Source: Methylophaga lonarensis MPL (GTDB taxonomy: Bacteria; Pseudomonadota; Gammaproteobacteria; Nitrosococcales; Methylophagaceae). Taken from it: a DNA stretch of 64,000 nucleotides. Under the pieces are notes generated by a model. It searched no databases, had not been told where the DNA came from, and saw nothing but the letters and a program-made list of their open reading frames with translations. The stretch lies in NCBI RefSeq assembly GCF_000349205.1, contig NZ_APHR01000013.1, positions 1 through 64,000 on the forward strand, in the 5' to 3' direction. Positions 1 through 8,624 of the stretch are shown here, piece after piece. The position numbers were made by a program, and so were the translations under genes. How positions within the stretch are numbered: position 1 is the first letter of the stretch; the number at the start of each line of letters is the position of its first letter.

Positions 1-967
1 GGATAAAAGTCAGCACCATGACTGAAACCCGGTTTCCGGGCAGTCCAAAAAACACTGCGCTGCCTACATGACCAAAGGTCAGCGGTCTGCCGGGTTTCAT
101 GGCAATTTTCCAGAAGTTGACCTGGCCCAGTTCAGTCAGAATGTCTTTGACATAATCAGCATCACCGACAGACACGCCGCCGGAGGTGATAATGACATCC
201 GCTTCGCTTGAGGCTTGCAGGAATGCTGCTCTGAGCGCGTCCTTGTCATCGGCAACGACACCCATATCTCGAATGTCTGCGCCAAAGCGTTGCAACATGC
301 CAAACAGAGTATAGCGATTGCTGTCATAGATTTGACCGGGAGCCAATGGCTGACCGAGTGATTTCAATTCATCGCCAGTCGAAAAAAACGCAATACGTGG
401 CCGACGTCTAACCCGAAGTTCAGCCATACCGAGCGAAGCGATAAGGCCCAGGTCGGCAGGCGTAAGACGCCTGCCTTGTTCGACAACGACATCGCCAATT
501 TGAAGATCTTCACCGGCATAACGAACATTTTGTCCAGCTCGCACGTCTTCGTGCAGTGTGACAGACAAGTCGTTGACTTCAGATCGCTCCTGCATCACCA
601 CCGTGTCACAGTCCTCTGGAACGACAGCTCCGGTCATGATTCTGACGCACTGTCCTGCTGTCAGGCTGCCAGAAAAAGGTTGACCTGCGTAGGCGTGACC
701 GGCGAGTTGAAAGCTGTGTATTCCAGCTTGCCAGTCCCGACTGTGAATGGCATAGCCATCCATCGCCGAATTGTGATGTGGGGGTACTTGAACAGGTGAG
801 TAAATTGTCTCATGCAGCACTTCACCTAATGCTTCTCTCAGCGCACAGTTGCGCCAGCTGTTAATCGGCGTGATGGCGGCCATAATCTTGGCCCGGGCAG
901 ACTCGACATCCAGTTTGATTGCTTCAACCGGATCCTGGCAACTGGGCTGAGGGCTAAATTCCGTCAT
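1..967 (-). CDS. moeA: Molybdopterin molybdenumtransferase MoeA (3' end outside window)
   Basis: MoeA inserts molybdate into adenylated molybdopterin in the last common step of molybdenum cofactor synthesis. I translated the minus strand from an ATG at 967; about 322 residues are visible before the window edge, of roughly 400 usual for the family, so the C-terminal part is missing. Visible family motifs are NSAMDGYA near residue 70, FSTGDEL and TSGGVSVGD, the last two in the molybdopterin-binding domain. The start overlaps the stop of the upstream mobA-mobB gene as ATGA, so the two are translationally coupled. The MoeA call is secure; the missing end is only the window boundary. Confidence 0.95.
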   Translation of the reverse strand, partial: MTEFSPQPSCQDPVEAIKLDVESARAKIMAAITPINSWRNCALREALGEVLHETIYSPVQVPPHHNSAMDGYAIHSRDWQAGIHSFQLAGHAYAGQPFSGSLTAGQCVRIMTGAVVPEDCDTVVMQERSEVNDLSVTLHEDVRAGQNVRYAGEDLQIGDVVVEQGRRLTPADLGLIASLGMAELRVRRRPRIAFFSTGDELKSLGQPLAPGQIYDSNRYTLFGMLQRFGADIRDMGVVADDKDALRAAFLQASSEADVIITSGGVSVGDADYVKDILTELGQVNFWKIAMKPGRPLTFGHVGSAVFFGLPGNRVSVMVLTFI

Positions 968-2094
968 GCGATCTCCATTGGCTGCTTTTGAGTTCGACAA
1001 AACTCAATAACAAAATCTGCGATCTGAGTCAGATTGTTCAGATCCAGCACTGGCAGTTCGGGGGGGGCATCGACCGCCTGGTCAGTGGCAAAAGCGATAA
1101 TCGAGGGATCATCACGATAGAGTAACGGCTTGCCAAGGTCAGGGCGATGCAGTTCTATTTTGGCAAACTGCTCCTGTTTGAATCCTTCAACCAGTACCAG
1201 ATCAAGATGCTGCTGCTCAAGACGCGATAAACACTCAGCTAACACCGGTTCGTCCCGGCGATCAGCATGTGTATGCATCAGTGCCAGTAAACGACGTGAA
1301 GCAACGACCACCTGACTGGCACCCGCTTCACGCATTCGGTAACTGTCTTTTCCCGGCACATCGATATCAAAGCGATGATGTGCGTGTTTGACCACTGCAA
1401 GCCGAAGGCCGCGGTCCTTGAGCTCTGGAATCAACTTCACCAGCAAACTGGTTTTTCCAGTGCCGCTAAAGGCGGCAAATCCCAAAAGTGGTAGAGGAAA
1501 CTCTACCGGCCTCTGCTCGGTGATGTCTTCAGGGTGATTGAAGTTAATAAAACAGTCTTGCTGGTCGCTGAAATCAACCTCTATCAGCTGATGCCGCTGC
1601 ATCCACAAATCAATTTTGCGTTCGCCCGAGGCAAGCCAGTGTTCCAAATCAGACTGCAGCTTGCGAGAAATTAACGCAAATACGGGCTGAATTCGTTGAC
1701 CATCATGCGCAACGGCAATATCAGCCTGATGCATTAACAGGCTTTCCATCAGTCTTCTGCGCAGCAGCGAGCTTATCTGTGGACAGTCACACGGCACTGT
1801 TAAAATATAATCAGCCCGGGATTGTTTCATCGCAGACAGCATGCCGCTCAATGGACCTTGGTAGCCTTCCAGTAAATCCGTCGCTATCGGATAACCAAAC
1901 GCTTGGTATTGCTCAATGTGCCTGTTGGCATTGATGGTCAGTGAGTCAACCTGACCCTTGAGCCGGTCAATTACATGGCGGATCAATGGCTGCTGCCGAT
2001 AACTGATCAGTCCCTTGTCTTGCCCACCCATGCGTCGACCCTGGCCACCTGCCAGGATTACTCCGTTCACACTGGGAAAAGTTGCACGCTTCAT
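964..2094 (-). CDS. mobAB: MobA-MobB fusion, molybdenum cofactor guanylyltransferase/adaptor
   Basis: A 376-residue fusion. The N-terminal half is a MobA nucleotidyltransferase with the GTP-binding signature ILAGGQGRRMGGQDKG, which attaches GMP to the cofactor to make the bis-MGD form. The C-terminal half starts near residue 190 with a MobB P-loop, FSGTGKTSLLVKLI, and carries the MobB-like LVEGFK segment. The open frame extends upstream to a GTG at 2142, but that would add 16 residues with no family match, so the ATG at 2094 (MKRATFPSVNG) is preferred. It lies immediately upstream of moeA with an ATGA overlap. The product implies a bis-MGD enzyme encoded elsewhere. Confidence 0.93.
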   Translation of the reverse strand: MKRATFPSVNGVILAGGQGRRMGGQDKGLISYRQQPLIRHVIDRLKGQVDSLTINANRHIEQYQAFGYPIATDLLEGYQGPLSGMLSAMKQSRADYILTVPCDCPQISSLLRRRLMESLLMHQADIAVAHDGQRIQPVFALISRKLQSDLEHWLASGERKIDLWMQRHQLIEVDFSDQQDCFINFNHPEDITEQRPVEFPLPLLGFAAFSGTGKTSLLVKLIPELKDRGLRLAVVKHAHHRFDIDVPGKDSYRMREAGASQVVVASRRLLALMHTHADRRDEPVLAECLSRLEQQHLDLVLVEGFKQEQFAKIELHRPDLGKPLLYRDDPSIIAFATDQAVDAPPELPVLDLNNLTQIADFVIEFCRTQKQPMEIA

Positions 2095-2142
2095 GATTAT
2101 TCGCTGTAAGATTTCATTGATGCAAAAACTGCGGAATAACAC

Positions 2143-2784
2143 ATGATCTCACCGCACTTATACGCGCTTATTATACTGCTAAATCAATCATTTGTTTGGG
2201 CTGATGCGCTTGATGTTCAGGTGGTAGGCCTGTTTCGGGATGTTGCCGTCGTTGAAATCAATCGGCAGCAATATGTGTTGTCGCCCAATCAGAGTACACC
2301 GGAAGGCGTCACTTTATTAAGTGCAAACAGTCAGCGTGCACTATTAGATATTAACGGCGAAACAACAGAGCTTGAACTCGGTGGAACCATTGGTGGCACA
2401 TTCAGCCCGCCGCAGCAGGCCAGCGTGAGCGTCTGGCCACGCAATGGCTTGTATTCCACTACAGGCTCTATTAACGGGTTCAGCGTCGACATGCTGGTGG
2501 ATACCGGTGCCAGCGCCATTGCGATGAATGCCGCCACAGCAAGGCGACTCGGGCTGGATTATCTGAATGCTCCCCGCGTGGGTGTCAGAACAGCTTCGGG
2601 CGAGGAATTAGCCTATGAAGTTCGCCTGGAACGCGTCGAGCTTGGAGAAATTCGCCGTTACAACGTCCGGGCAATTGTCATTGATGGGCCGCAACCCCAA
2701 CAGACATTATTGGGGATGAGTTTTCTGGATACCCTGGAAATTAAGCGCGAAGGTGACAGACTGGAATTGCTGCAACGTTTCTGA
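2143..2784 (+). CDS. Exported retropepsin-like aspartic protease
   Basis: A 213-residue protein with an N-terminal signal peptide (hydrophobic to about residue 19, cleavage near FVWA-DA). The C-terminal half is a single retropepsin-type domain with the catalytic motif MLVDTGASAIAMN near residues 119-131 and a second conserved segment LLGMSFLD near the end, as in the TIGR02281-type clan AA proteases. Retropepsins act as dimers, so a periplasmic homodimer is expected. Substrates are unknown. It diverges from mobAB with under 50 bases between starts and converges on the AraC-type gene. Family confident, physiological role unknown. Confidence 0.85.
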   Translation: MISPHLYALIILLNQSFVWADALDVQVVGLFRDVAVVEINRQQYVLSPNQSTPEGVTLLSANSQRALLDINGETTELELGGTIGGTFSPPQQASVSVWPRNGLYSTTGSINGFSVDMLVDTGASAIAMNAATARRLGLDYLNAPRVGVRTASGEELAYEVRLERVELGEIRRYNVRAIVIDGPQPQQTLLGMSFLDTLEIKREGDRLELLQRF

Positions 2785-2863
2785 ACACAGCAACCGTTTT
2801 GCCTGGGTGATTCACCTAAGACCCAAGTGTCGTTGTCACTTGGACTAGTAGAGGCTTGCTCGC

Positions 2864-3853
2864 CTAACGCAATGATGAAGGTGAGCAACCGTACTCACGT
2901 TTGAACAAATAGGCAAAATAGCTGGGGTTAGCATAACCGATATTCAGAGACACTTCGGTGACTGATAACCCTTGCTCTAATAGCAATATTTTGCTCTGTT
3001 CTAGTCGTTGTCGTTGCAGGTAACGGTGGATGGGCTGGCCATAGATTACACGGAACCCTGTTTTCAATCGCTTCTCGTTAAGCCCGACTTTTCGGGCCAG
3101 TTCACTGATAGTCCATGGGAAGGCAATATTTTCCAACATCATCTGGTGTACTTGTTCTATTTTGCTTGCCTCTCTGTGAGTTAATGGTCGTTCGACGTTG
3201 GTTTTTCGACCTTGTTCAAGTATTTGCAAAAGATTCGCCAGAATATTCAGGGCGTGCGCTTCCAGTTGCAGATCGTGGTCTGGTGGTCCGAAGATATTAT
3301 CAATGATGAATTGGGCAGCCTTATCGATCAGACGATTGGTGAGTGTGCAGCCCAGCCAGACATTATCAGAAGATGTGATGCAGGCTGGATGATTTTTATC
3401 CAGTTGTTTAAACAGGTCAAATTGTTGAAGTTTTTTCAGAAAGTCGAGCGTAAAACGAATATCAATGCCCTTAAACAGCGTATTAGGTGGCAACACCGAA
3501 CAACCGCTGACCGGCTCAAACATGACGGAAATGTAGGTCCAACCCCGCTGGTAGGGGATGTCTAATGTCTGATTGCTGCTGGATGGATAAATCTCTCCTC
3601 GTCCCTTGCCTTCCAACATGATGTATATGGTCACACAGGGCTCCGCTTTCATGTGCGCAGTGTGTGTAAGTGTCTCCAGATTTAAATCAAAACCTGAAAG
3701 ATCAAGTCCATCACGCAGATTAAGACGACAGGAGCGTCCACTGATTCCTGTCAGTTCACTCATGTATTTATCAAAATCATAGCCAACATTTCCCACTTCC
3801 TGTGTCGGGTCGCGCTGAAGAACCGGCCGTTCGCTGATTTTTAATTGCCGCAT
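2864..3853 (-). CDS. AraC-family regulator of the iron receptor locus (PchR/YbtA-like)
   Basis: A 329-residue transcription factor with a divergent N-terminal effector domain and a C-terminal double helix-turn-helix. The HTH region (about residues 225-329) shows ISELARKVGLNEKRLKTGF and the AraC signature ending NIGYANPSYFAYLFKREYG. It faces away from a TonB-dependent receptor across a 145-base gap holding a Fur-box-like site. By analogy with PchR and YbtA, such regulators sense the ferric siderophore and activate the receptor gene; that role is inferred from context. Start is ATG at 3853, with CAGGAG upstream on the coding strand. Confidence 0.85.
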   Translation of the reverse strand: MRQLKISERPVLQRDPTQEVGNVGYDFDKYMSELTGISGRSCRLNLRDGLDLSGFDLNLETLTHTAHMKAEPCVTIYIMLEGKGRGEIYPSSSNQTLDIPYQRGWTYISVMFEPVSGCSVLPPNTLFKGIDIRFTLDFLKKLQQFDLFKQLDKNHPACITSSDNVWLGCTLTNRLIDKAAQFIIDNIFGPPDHDLQLEAHALNILANLLQILEQGRKTNVERPLTHREASKIEQVHQMMLENIAFPWTISELARKVGLNEKRLKTGFRVIYGQPIHRYLQRQRLEQSKILLLEQGLSVTEVSLNIGYANPSYFAYLFKREYGCSPSSLR

Positions 3854-3882
3854 ATCGCATCTCCTGACGAGTATTCTAAACT

Positions 3883-3901
3883 GATAATGATTCGTATTAT
3901 C
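3883..3901. promoter_or_regulatory. Fur-box-like iron-response operator
   Basis: The 19 bases GATAATGATTCGTATTATC match the classical Fur box (GATAATGATAATCATTATC) at 15 of 19 positions by direct alignment. The site sits in the divergent promoter region between the AraC-type gene and the TonB receptor, where Fur control of both would be expected. Binding is inferred. Confidence 0.7.
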
Positions 3902-3998
3902 AAATAATACCCTTTCCCGTTTGTTTTTTCCCTAATCCCATTAGCACGCGGCTGAAAGCAAACTTAGTCTTGTCGCAGTATTTAACAGCGAGGATATG

Positions 3999-5987
3999 AT
4001 GAATAAACAAAAAACACTTTATTGGATGATGGCAATAGCCATAGCCAACAGTCCGGTGACATGGGCAGAAACGCAGGATGAATCTGTAGAACTTTCAACG
4101 CTGGTCGTCAGCAGTAAACGCTCGACAGAACTGGAAAAGCTGGATGTTGAAACCAAGATCATCAGCAAGGAAACATTGGAAAAAACCGATGTTCAGTCAC
4201 TGGATGGGTTAAACGGCCTGGCTCCAGGCTTGTCGATTTTGCAACGTGGTGCGCGCATCTATAACAACATTTCCTTACGTGGGCAAAGTTCGATGGACTT
4301 TTATGTGCCCAATGTTTTGGTCTATGTCGATGGACTGGTACAGGATCAAGGTACCTTGGGCCAGGCATTACCGATTGCCACACGTCAGGTAGAAGTACTG
4401 AATGGACCGCAGGGAACATTGTATGGCCGTGGAGCTGTCGGCGGGGTGATCAATATCATTACCGATAAACCTGGTGAAGGTAAGGATTTTGAGCTCAGCA
4501 CCTCACAAAGCAATCTGAAGCAAATGGTCAGTGGGCGCGTGAATCAGGCGCTGGGAGATAGTGGTTTGTTTTTCGATCTCTCAGGACATTATCTCGATGA
4601 AGATGGAGAGTACAAAGGTCTGCTAAGTGGCAAAGATCTGGGTGACAGTCTCAATAAGCAGATTCAGGGCCGATTACGTTGGGCTCCGGAAAATTCACCA
4701 TGGGATGTGATGTTGAGCTTGCGTCATGACGAGATTCGATCTTCCGAAGAACAATATGTACCTGAGAGTGATTTCAGTCGGCGAAGAGCGTTCCCGGTCG
4801 AAAATGAATACAGCTTGCGCCTGGATAGCTATGGGCTTATCGCCAGCTATGATTTTGACAAGGTAAAAGTATCTTCACTGACCAGTTATCAGGGCCGTGA
4901 CTTTAATCGTGTGGTGTTTTCACAGGCCAGCCCGGAAAGTCAAAAGACTATTACACAGGAACTTCGCATTACATCATTGCCCAGTGCCTATGACACCTTC
5001 AGCTATCTGGCCGGGCTGTACTACGAAGATACTGATTTCAGTTTTGCGCGGCCTGGCTCTTTAATGGAAAGCAACCAGACCATGGAAACCATGGCCGCAT
5101 TCGGTGAAGCCACATGGTATGTGACTGACAAACTGGATATCACCACCGGGCTGCGGCTGGATCGAAATAAAGTAAAAGCGGATGCCAGCTTTGCCGGAAT
5201 CACTAATCAAGGCAGTGACACTTTTTACAGCACGTCACCAAAACTGGTATTTGGCTATCAGCTAACACCGGAAACCCGGGTTTATGCCTTGTACAGCGAA
5301 GGCAGCAAATCAGGTGGTTTCACCCGGGTTTCAACGCCTGCTATTGTGAATCAGAGCTATGACGCCCAAAAAGTGCGCAATTACGAGATGGGTATCAAAA
5401 CACGCATGCTTGATGAACGGTTATGGTTATCGGCAGCGACCTATTTCACCAAAACCGATGATTACCAGTTATATCTGGGGTTTGCACCAAATCAGTATCT
5501 GGACAATATCGGTGAGACCGAAGTCAAAGGCATCAGTTTTGATAGTCATTTTGCGGCCACCGATCGTCTAAACCTGTTTGCCATGTGGGCATACAGTAAA
5601 GCGGAATTTACCGACTATGATGCTACTGATACCGATTTGAAAGGTAATGCCACACCGTATGTGCCTCGCTCGACTGCAAATGTCGGTCTGGAATATGACC
5701 TGCCAGTGCCTCAGTCAATCGGTAAGCTCAGCTTTCATACCAATGCGTTGTATACCGGCACTATGTACTTCGATCAGGAAAATGTAGATAAGCAATCGTC
5801 CTATACGCTTTGGAATGCCGGTTTACGCTGGCAGCCCCAGCACAATGTCAATGTGGATCTCTACGGCAATAATCTGAGCAATAAAGATTATGCAGTGTAT
5901 ATGTTCAATGGTGGACCTGGACTGGGCAATTTATACCAGTTGGGAAGAGGGCGTGAGATAGGCGTTAAGTTAACACTGAGTTATTAA
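3999..5987 (+). CDS. TonB-dependent siderophore receptor (FyuA-like)
   Basis: An outer-membrane receptor of 662 residues with a signal peptide (cleavage near TWA-ETQ). It has a plug domain at about residues 40-155 containing VEVLNGPQGTLYGRGAVGGV, and a C-terminal beta-barrel ending in an aromatic residue (LTLSY). The TonB-box region is probably around ELSTLVVSSK. Two ATGs are adjacent (3996 and 3999); the GAGGA sequence at 3990-3994 is better spaced for 3999. The next gene, a PepSY membrane protein, starts 5 bases after its stop. With the AraC gene and Fur-like box this points to ferric siderophore import; the substrate cannot be read from the sequence. Confidence 0.92.
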   Translation: MNKQKTLYWMMAIAIANSPVTWAETQDESVELSTLVVSSKRSTELEKLDVETKIISKETLEKTDVQSLDGLNGLAPGLSILQRGARIYNNISLRGQSSMDFYVPNVLVYVDGLVQDQGTLGQALPIATRQVEVLNGPQGTLYGRGAVGGVINIITDKPGEGKDFELSTSQSNLKQMVSGRVNQALGDSGLFFDLSGHYLDEDGEYKGLLSGKDLGDSLNKQIQGRLRWAPENSPWDVMLSLRHDEIRSSEEQYVPESDFSRRRAFPVENEYSLRLDSYGLIASYDFDKVKVSSLTSYQGRDFNRVVFSQASPESQKTITQELRITSLPSAYDTFSYLAGLYYEDTDFSFARPGSLMESNQTMETMAAFGEATWYVTDKLDITTGLRLDRNKVKADASFAGITNQGSDTFYSTSPKLVFGYQLTPETRVYALYSEGSKSGGFTRVSTPAIVNQSYDAQKVRNYEMGIKTRMLDERLWLSAATYFTKTDDYQLYLGFAPNQYLDNIGETEVKGISFDSHFAATDRLNLFAMWAYSKAEFTDYDATDTDLKGNATPYVPRSTANVGLEYDLPVPQSIGKLSFHTNALYTGTMYFDQENVDKQSSYTLWNAGLRWQPQHNVNVDLYGNNLSNKDYAVYMFNGGPGLGNLYQLGRGREIGVKLTLSY

Positions 5988-5991
5988 GCGG

Positions 5992-7113
5992 ATGTTGTTA
6001 AAACGCCTTAAATTCTGGATCTGGCTGCACAAGTGGAGCAGCCTGATCGCTATGCTGGTGATGCTGGTGGTGTTTGTTTCAGGCTTGCCATTGGTGTTCA
6101 AAGCCGAGATTGAATACTGGATGGGCTATGGCAGCGCTGAACGACAGGATCTGGATGAACTGGCATTGGATACGCTGGTTGCAGCCGCTGAACAGCGACG
6201 ACAGGATAAAGTCGTGCAGTTTATTGTTTGGGATGACAACAAACCGGGCACGGTCATTATGTCAATGGCAGATACGCCAGATGAGGCGCCCTATCACAAT
6301 ATTTCACTGCTGGTCTCACCTTATGATGGGCAGATTATCCATGATGAAGCCGAGCCGCTGGCCTTTTTTGTAGATTTGCATACGCAACTGTTAATGGGTA
6401 AAGGCGGCACATTTTTACTGGGCATTATCGCGGTGTCACTAGTGTTGTCGCTACTATCAGGTGTGATGATTTATAAACCATTTGCAGGGCGACGAGAGTT
6501 TGGCGCAATTCGTAACGGTAAATCAAAACGGGCCAAATGGCTGGATGTGCATAATGTTCTGGGCATGGTTGTGTTTGGCTGGATGTTGGTGGTCGGAGGT
6601 ACGGGTTTGATCAACAGCTGGGGTGAATACCTGGTGTATTTCTGGCGTGCAGATCAGGTGGCGGATATGACCCGTGCCTATCACAACACGCCAGCGCCGG
6701 ATAAAACTCAGTTTGGCAGTGTGCATCATGCCTTGGAGATTGCCAGAGATCCCTTTCCGGAGATGGTGCCCTGGTTTATTGCCATGCCAGGATCAATGAT
6801 GTCAGATGCACACCACTACACCATTTATTTGCGTGGCGCCACGCCAAGAACCGCACAACTGGTAAGGCCCGTTTTGGTCGATGCTGTAACACAAACTATT
6901 ACCGATAGTCGTGAAATGCCCTGGTACATGAAAACGTTGATGTTATCGCAGCCGCTGCATTTCGGTGATTATGGTGGCCTGATGCTTAAAGTGATCTGGT
7001 TCCTGTTTACCTTGATATCTACGGTAGTGCTGATAACCGGTTTATATCTGTGGTGGGTGAGAAGAAAGCAACGTTATAACCCAGATAACTGGCAGGAGTT
7101 ATTGCAGTCATGA
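5992..7113 (+). CDS. PepSY-associated membrane protein of the iron-uptake operon
   Basis: A 373-residue inner-membrane protein of the PepSY_TM family. A first membrane helix lies near residues 12-33 (LIAMLVMLVVFVSGLPLVF), two more in the middle, and a C-terminal helix ends near YLWWVRRKQRYN. Family members next to siderophore receptors are thought to act as periplasmic ferric-siderophore reductases or assembly factors; the function here is inferred. It starts 5 bases after the receptor and overlaps the next small ORF by ATGA, so all three are likely co-transcribed. Confidence 0.85.
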   Translation: MLLKRLKFWIWLHKWSSLIAMLVMLVVFVSGLPLVFKAEIEYWMGYGSAERQDLDELALDTLVAAAEQRRQDKVVQFIVWDDNKPGTVIMSMADTPDEAPYHNISLLVSPYDGQIIHDEAEPLAFFVDLHTQLLMGKGGTFLLGIIAVSLVLSLLSGVMIYKPFAGRREFGAIRNGKSKRAKWLDVHNVLGMVVFGWMLVVGGTGLINSWGEYLVYFWRADQVADMTRAYHNTPAPDKTQFGSVHHALEIARDPFPEMVPWFIAMPGSMMSDAHHYTIYLRGATPRTAQLVRPVLVDAVTQTITDSREMPWYMKTLMLSQPLHFGDYGGLMLKVIWFLFTLISTVVLITGLYLWWVRRKQRYNPDNWQELLQS

Positions 7114-7289
7114 TGTTGAGTAATCACCCCGTTTTGATGCCGGTTGTTTTATTCGTCGTGACCATTATCGGCTTGGTGACCGCGCTAATGGGAGATGGTG
7201 TCTGGAATGGCGTGGCATGGTTGTGTCTGCTGATTCCGCTTTGGTATTGCTTACCAGTACTCAGAAAAAGCATAAATCGCACAGACTAA
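7110..7289 (+). CDS. Small membrane protein, end of the TonB-PepSY operon
   Basis: A 59-residue ORF that begins MMLSNHPVLMPV and ends INRTD. It is almost wholly hydrophobic, with two predicted helices (VVLFVVTIIGLVTALM and VAWLCLLIPLWYCL). The start overlaps the PepSY stop as ATGA, and a strong terminator follows 43 bases after its stop, so it is the last gene of the operon. Small DUF3649/YfiM-type membrane proteins often accompany PepSY genes, but I do not recognise this one. Reality is supported by coupling and hydrophobic pattern only. Confidence 0.7.
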   Translation: MMLSNHPVLMPVVLFVVTIIGLVTALMGDGVWNGVAWLCLLIPLWYCLPVLRKSINRTD

Positions 7290-7331
7290 GTCAGCAAAAC
7301 ATCGTAAGTATGCGTTCGATTGAAACAAAAA

Positions 7332-7367
7332 AGCCGGGAGACCGTTAGGAGCTCCCGGCTTTTTTTT
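7332..7367. terminator. Bidirectional rho-independent terminator
   Basis: Perfect 9-bp stem AGCCGGGAG/CTCCCGGCT with an 11-base loop, flanked by an A-run on the left and seven or more Ts on the right. It lies between the rightward iron operon and the leftward folE2 operon and can serve both. Confidence 0.92.
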
Positions 7368-7381
7368 GATCTGGCCTTGAA

Positions 7382-8191
7382 TCAGTCGAAGCCTTTGCTT
7401 ATCAGGGCATAGGCTGAGTGATTGTGAATCGACTCGAAGTTTTCAGATTCGACGATATAGGCTTTGATGCGATCATCAGCATTCAGTCTGGCTGCCACAT
7501 CACGCACCATGTCCTCGACAAATTTTGGATTGTCGTAAGCATGTTCGGTGACGTATTTTTCATCAGGGCGTTTCAGCAAGCCATAGATTTGGCATGAGGC
7601 CTCTTCTTCGACCAGATCAATCAAATCTTCGATCCAGATAAAGCTGTCGGTTTTCACCGTCAGTGTCACATGTGAACGCTGGTTATGTGCACCATAATCA
7701 GAGATGTTTTTGGAGCAGGGGCACAGGCTGGTCACGGGCACAATGACTTTAACAGTCATGCTGGTTTTCTGGTGATTGATTTCACCAATAAAACTCACCT
7801 GATAGTCCATCAGGCTGCGCACTTTTGAAATAGGTGCTTCCTTGTTGACAAAATATGGGAAGCTCATTTCGATGTAACCAGATTCGGCATCCAGACGCTC
7901 GGTCATTTCGCCGAGCATTTCGTGGAATGATTTAACTGTAATTTCACGTTCGTGCTGGTTGAGGATCTCAACAAAACGAGACATGTGAGTGCCTTTGAAC
8001 TCGTGTGGCAGATTCACATACATATTGAAATTAGCGATGGTGTGCTGTTCACCAGTGGTGCGATCACTGACCACGACCGGATGGCGAATGTCCTTGATGC
8101 CTACTTTATCAATAGCGATGTGACGTTTGTCCTTGATGTTCTGGACATCTTCAATTTCGCCAGCGGCGACAGGTTTGGTCTGTTCGGTCAT
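7382..8191 (-). CDS. folE2: GTP cyclohydrolase FolE2 (type IB)
   Basis: A 269-residue GCYH-IB enzyme that converts GTP to 7,8-dihydroneopterin triphosphate, the entry step to folate and queuosine. Full length for the family, with the metal-binding cysteine in [21 protein letters not shown] and the C-terminal H-N-H segment [11 protein letters not shown]. The ATG overlaps the upstream queD stop as ATGA. Type IB enzymes are less dependent on zinc than FolE and are often Zur-controlled, but I see no convincing Zur box upstream of queD. Confidence 0.95.
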   Translation of the reverse strand: MTEQTKPVAAGEIEDVQNIKDKRHIAIDKVGIKDIRHPVVVSDRTTGEQHTIANFNMYVNLPHEFKGTHMSRFVEILNQHEREITVKSFHEMLGEMTERLDAESGYIEMSFPYFVNKEAPISKVRSLMDYQVSFIGEINHQKTSMTVKVIVPVTSLCPCSKNISDYGAHNQRSHVTLTVKTDSFIWIEDLIDLVEEEASCQIYGLLKRPDEKYVTEHAYDNPKFVEDMVRDVAARLNADDRIKAYIVESENFESIHNHSAYALISKGFD

Positions 8192-8580
8192 GGTGTTGGT
8201 GTTTCCTCACTGTATTTGACACAGGCGCGGTCGGTTTCCCAGACCGTGACGCCTGACACTTTGGCAGTGTCTGTGTTCAGGGTGCTGCTCAGTCGCTGAT
8301 AAAAGAATCGGGCAATGTTTTCTGCCGTCGGATTGATTTCATCAAACGGCGGAATATCATTCAGGTAGCGATGATCCAGCGTTTTTGCCAATTCACGGGT
8401 CGCGGTTTTCATGGTTTTGAAATCCATGCCCATGCCATGCTGATTGAGCGCTGTCGCGGTCACTTCGACTTCAAGCTTCCAGTTGTGACCATGCATACGC
8501 TTGCAATCCCCTGGGTAGTCTCTCAGGGTGTGGGCAGAAGCGAAGTCAGCCAGAATTTTTAATGTATAGAGTGCGCTCAT
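8188..8580 (-). CDS. queD: 6-carboxytetrahydropterin synthase QueD (PTPS family)
   Basis: A 130-residue member of the 6-pyruvoyl-tetrahydropterin synthase family. QueD makes 6-carboxy-tetrahydropterin from dihydroneopterin triphosphate for 7-deazaguanine (queuosine) synthesis. The catalytic cysteine and zinc histidines are seen in CKRMHGHNW plus an N-terminal histidine (FASAHTL); a later conserved segment is LDHRYLND and the catalytic glutamate region is VWETDRA. It is the first gene of an operon with folE2, which supplies its substrate. A true PTPS role cannot be excluded. No Shine-Dalgarno sequence is seen upstream. Confidence 0.88.
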   Translation of the reverse strand: MSALYTLKILADFASAHTLRDYPGDCKRMHGHNWKLEVEVTATALNQHGMGMDFKTMKTATRELAKTLDHRYLNDIPPFDEINPTAENIARFFYQRLSSTLNTDTAKVSGVTVWETDRACVKYSEETPTP

Positions 8581-8590
8581 AATGTTGACT

Positions 8591-8596
8591 ATTATA
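8591..8596 (-). promoter_or_regulatory. Putative -10 element of the queD-folE2 operon
   Basis: On the minus strand the sequence reads GAGTATAATAG, a perfect TATAAT. It lies only about 10 bases before the queD ATG, so a transcript would have a very short or no leader, which agrees with the absence of a ribosome binding site. The -35 region is weak. Confidence 0.4.
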
Positions 8597-8624
8597 CTCG
8601 GGAATTATGCTGGGTAACAGGCTA

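Noticed and set aside
476-799. Plus-strand frame of 107 residues at the window start
   Set aside because: It is the antisense shadow of moeA, whose motifs are clear on the minus strand.
2823-2843. Inverted repeat CCAAGTG/CACTTGG between the aspartic protease and AraC genes
   Set aside because: A perfect 7-bp stem, but without a T-run on either side, so not called as a terminator; may be incidental.
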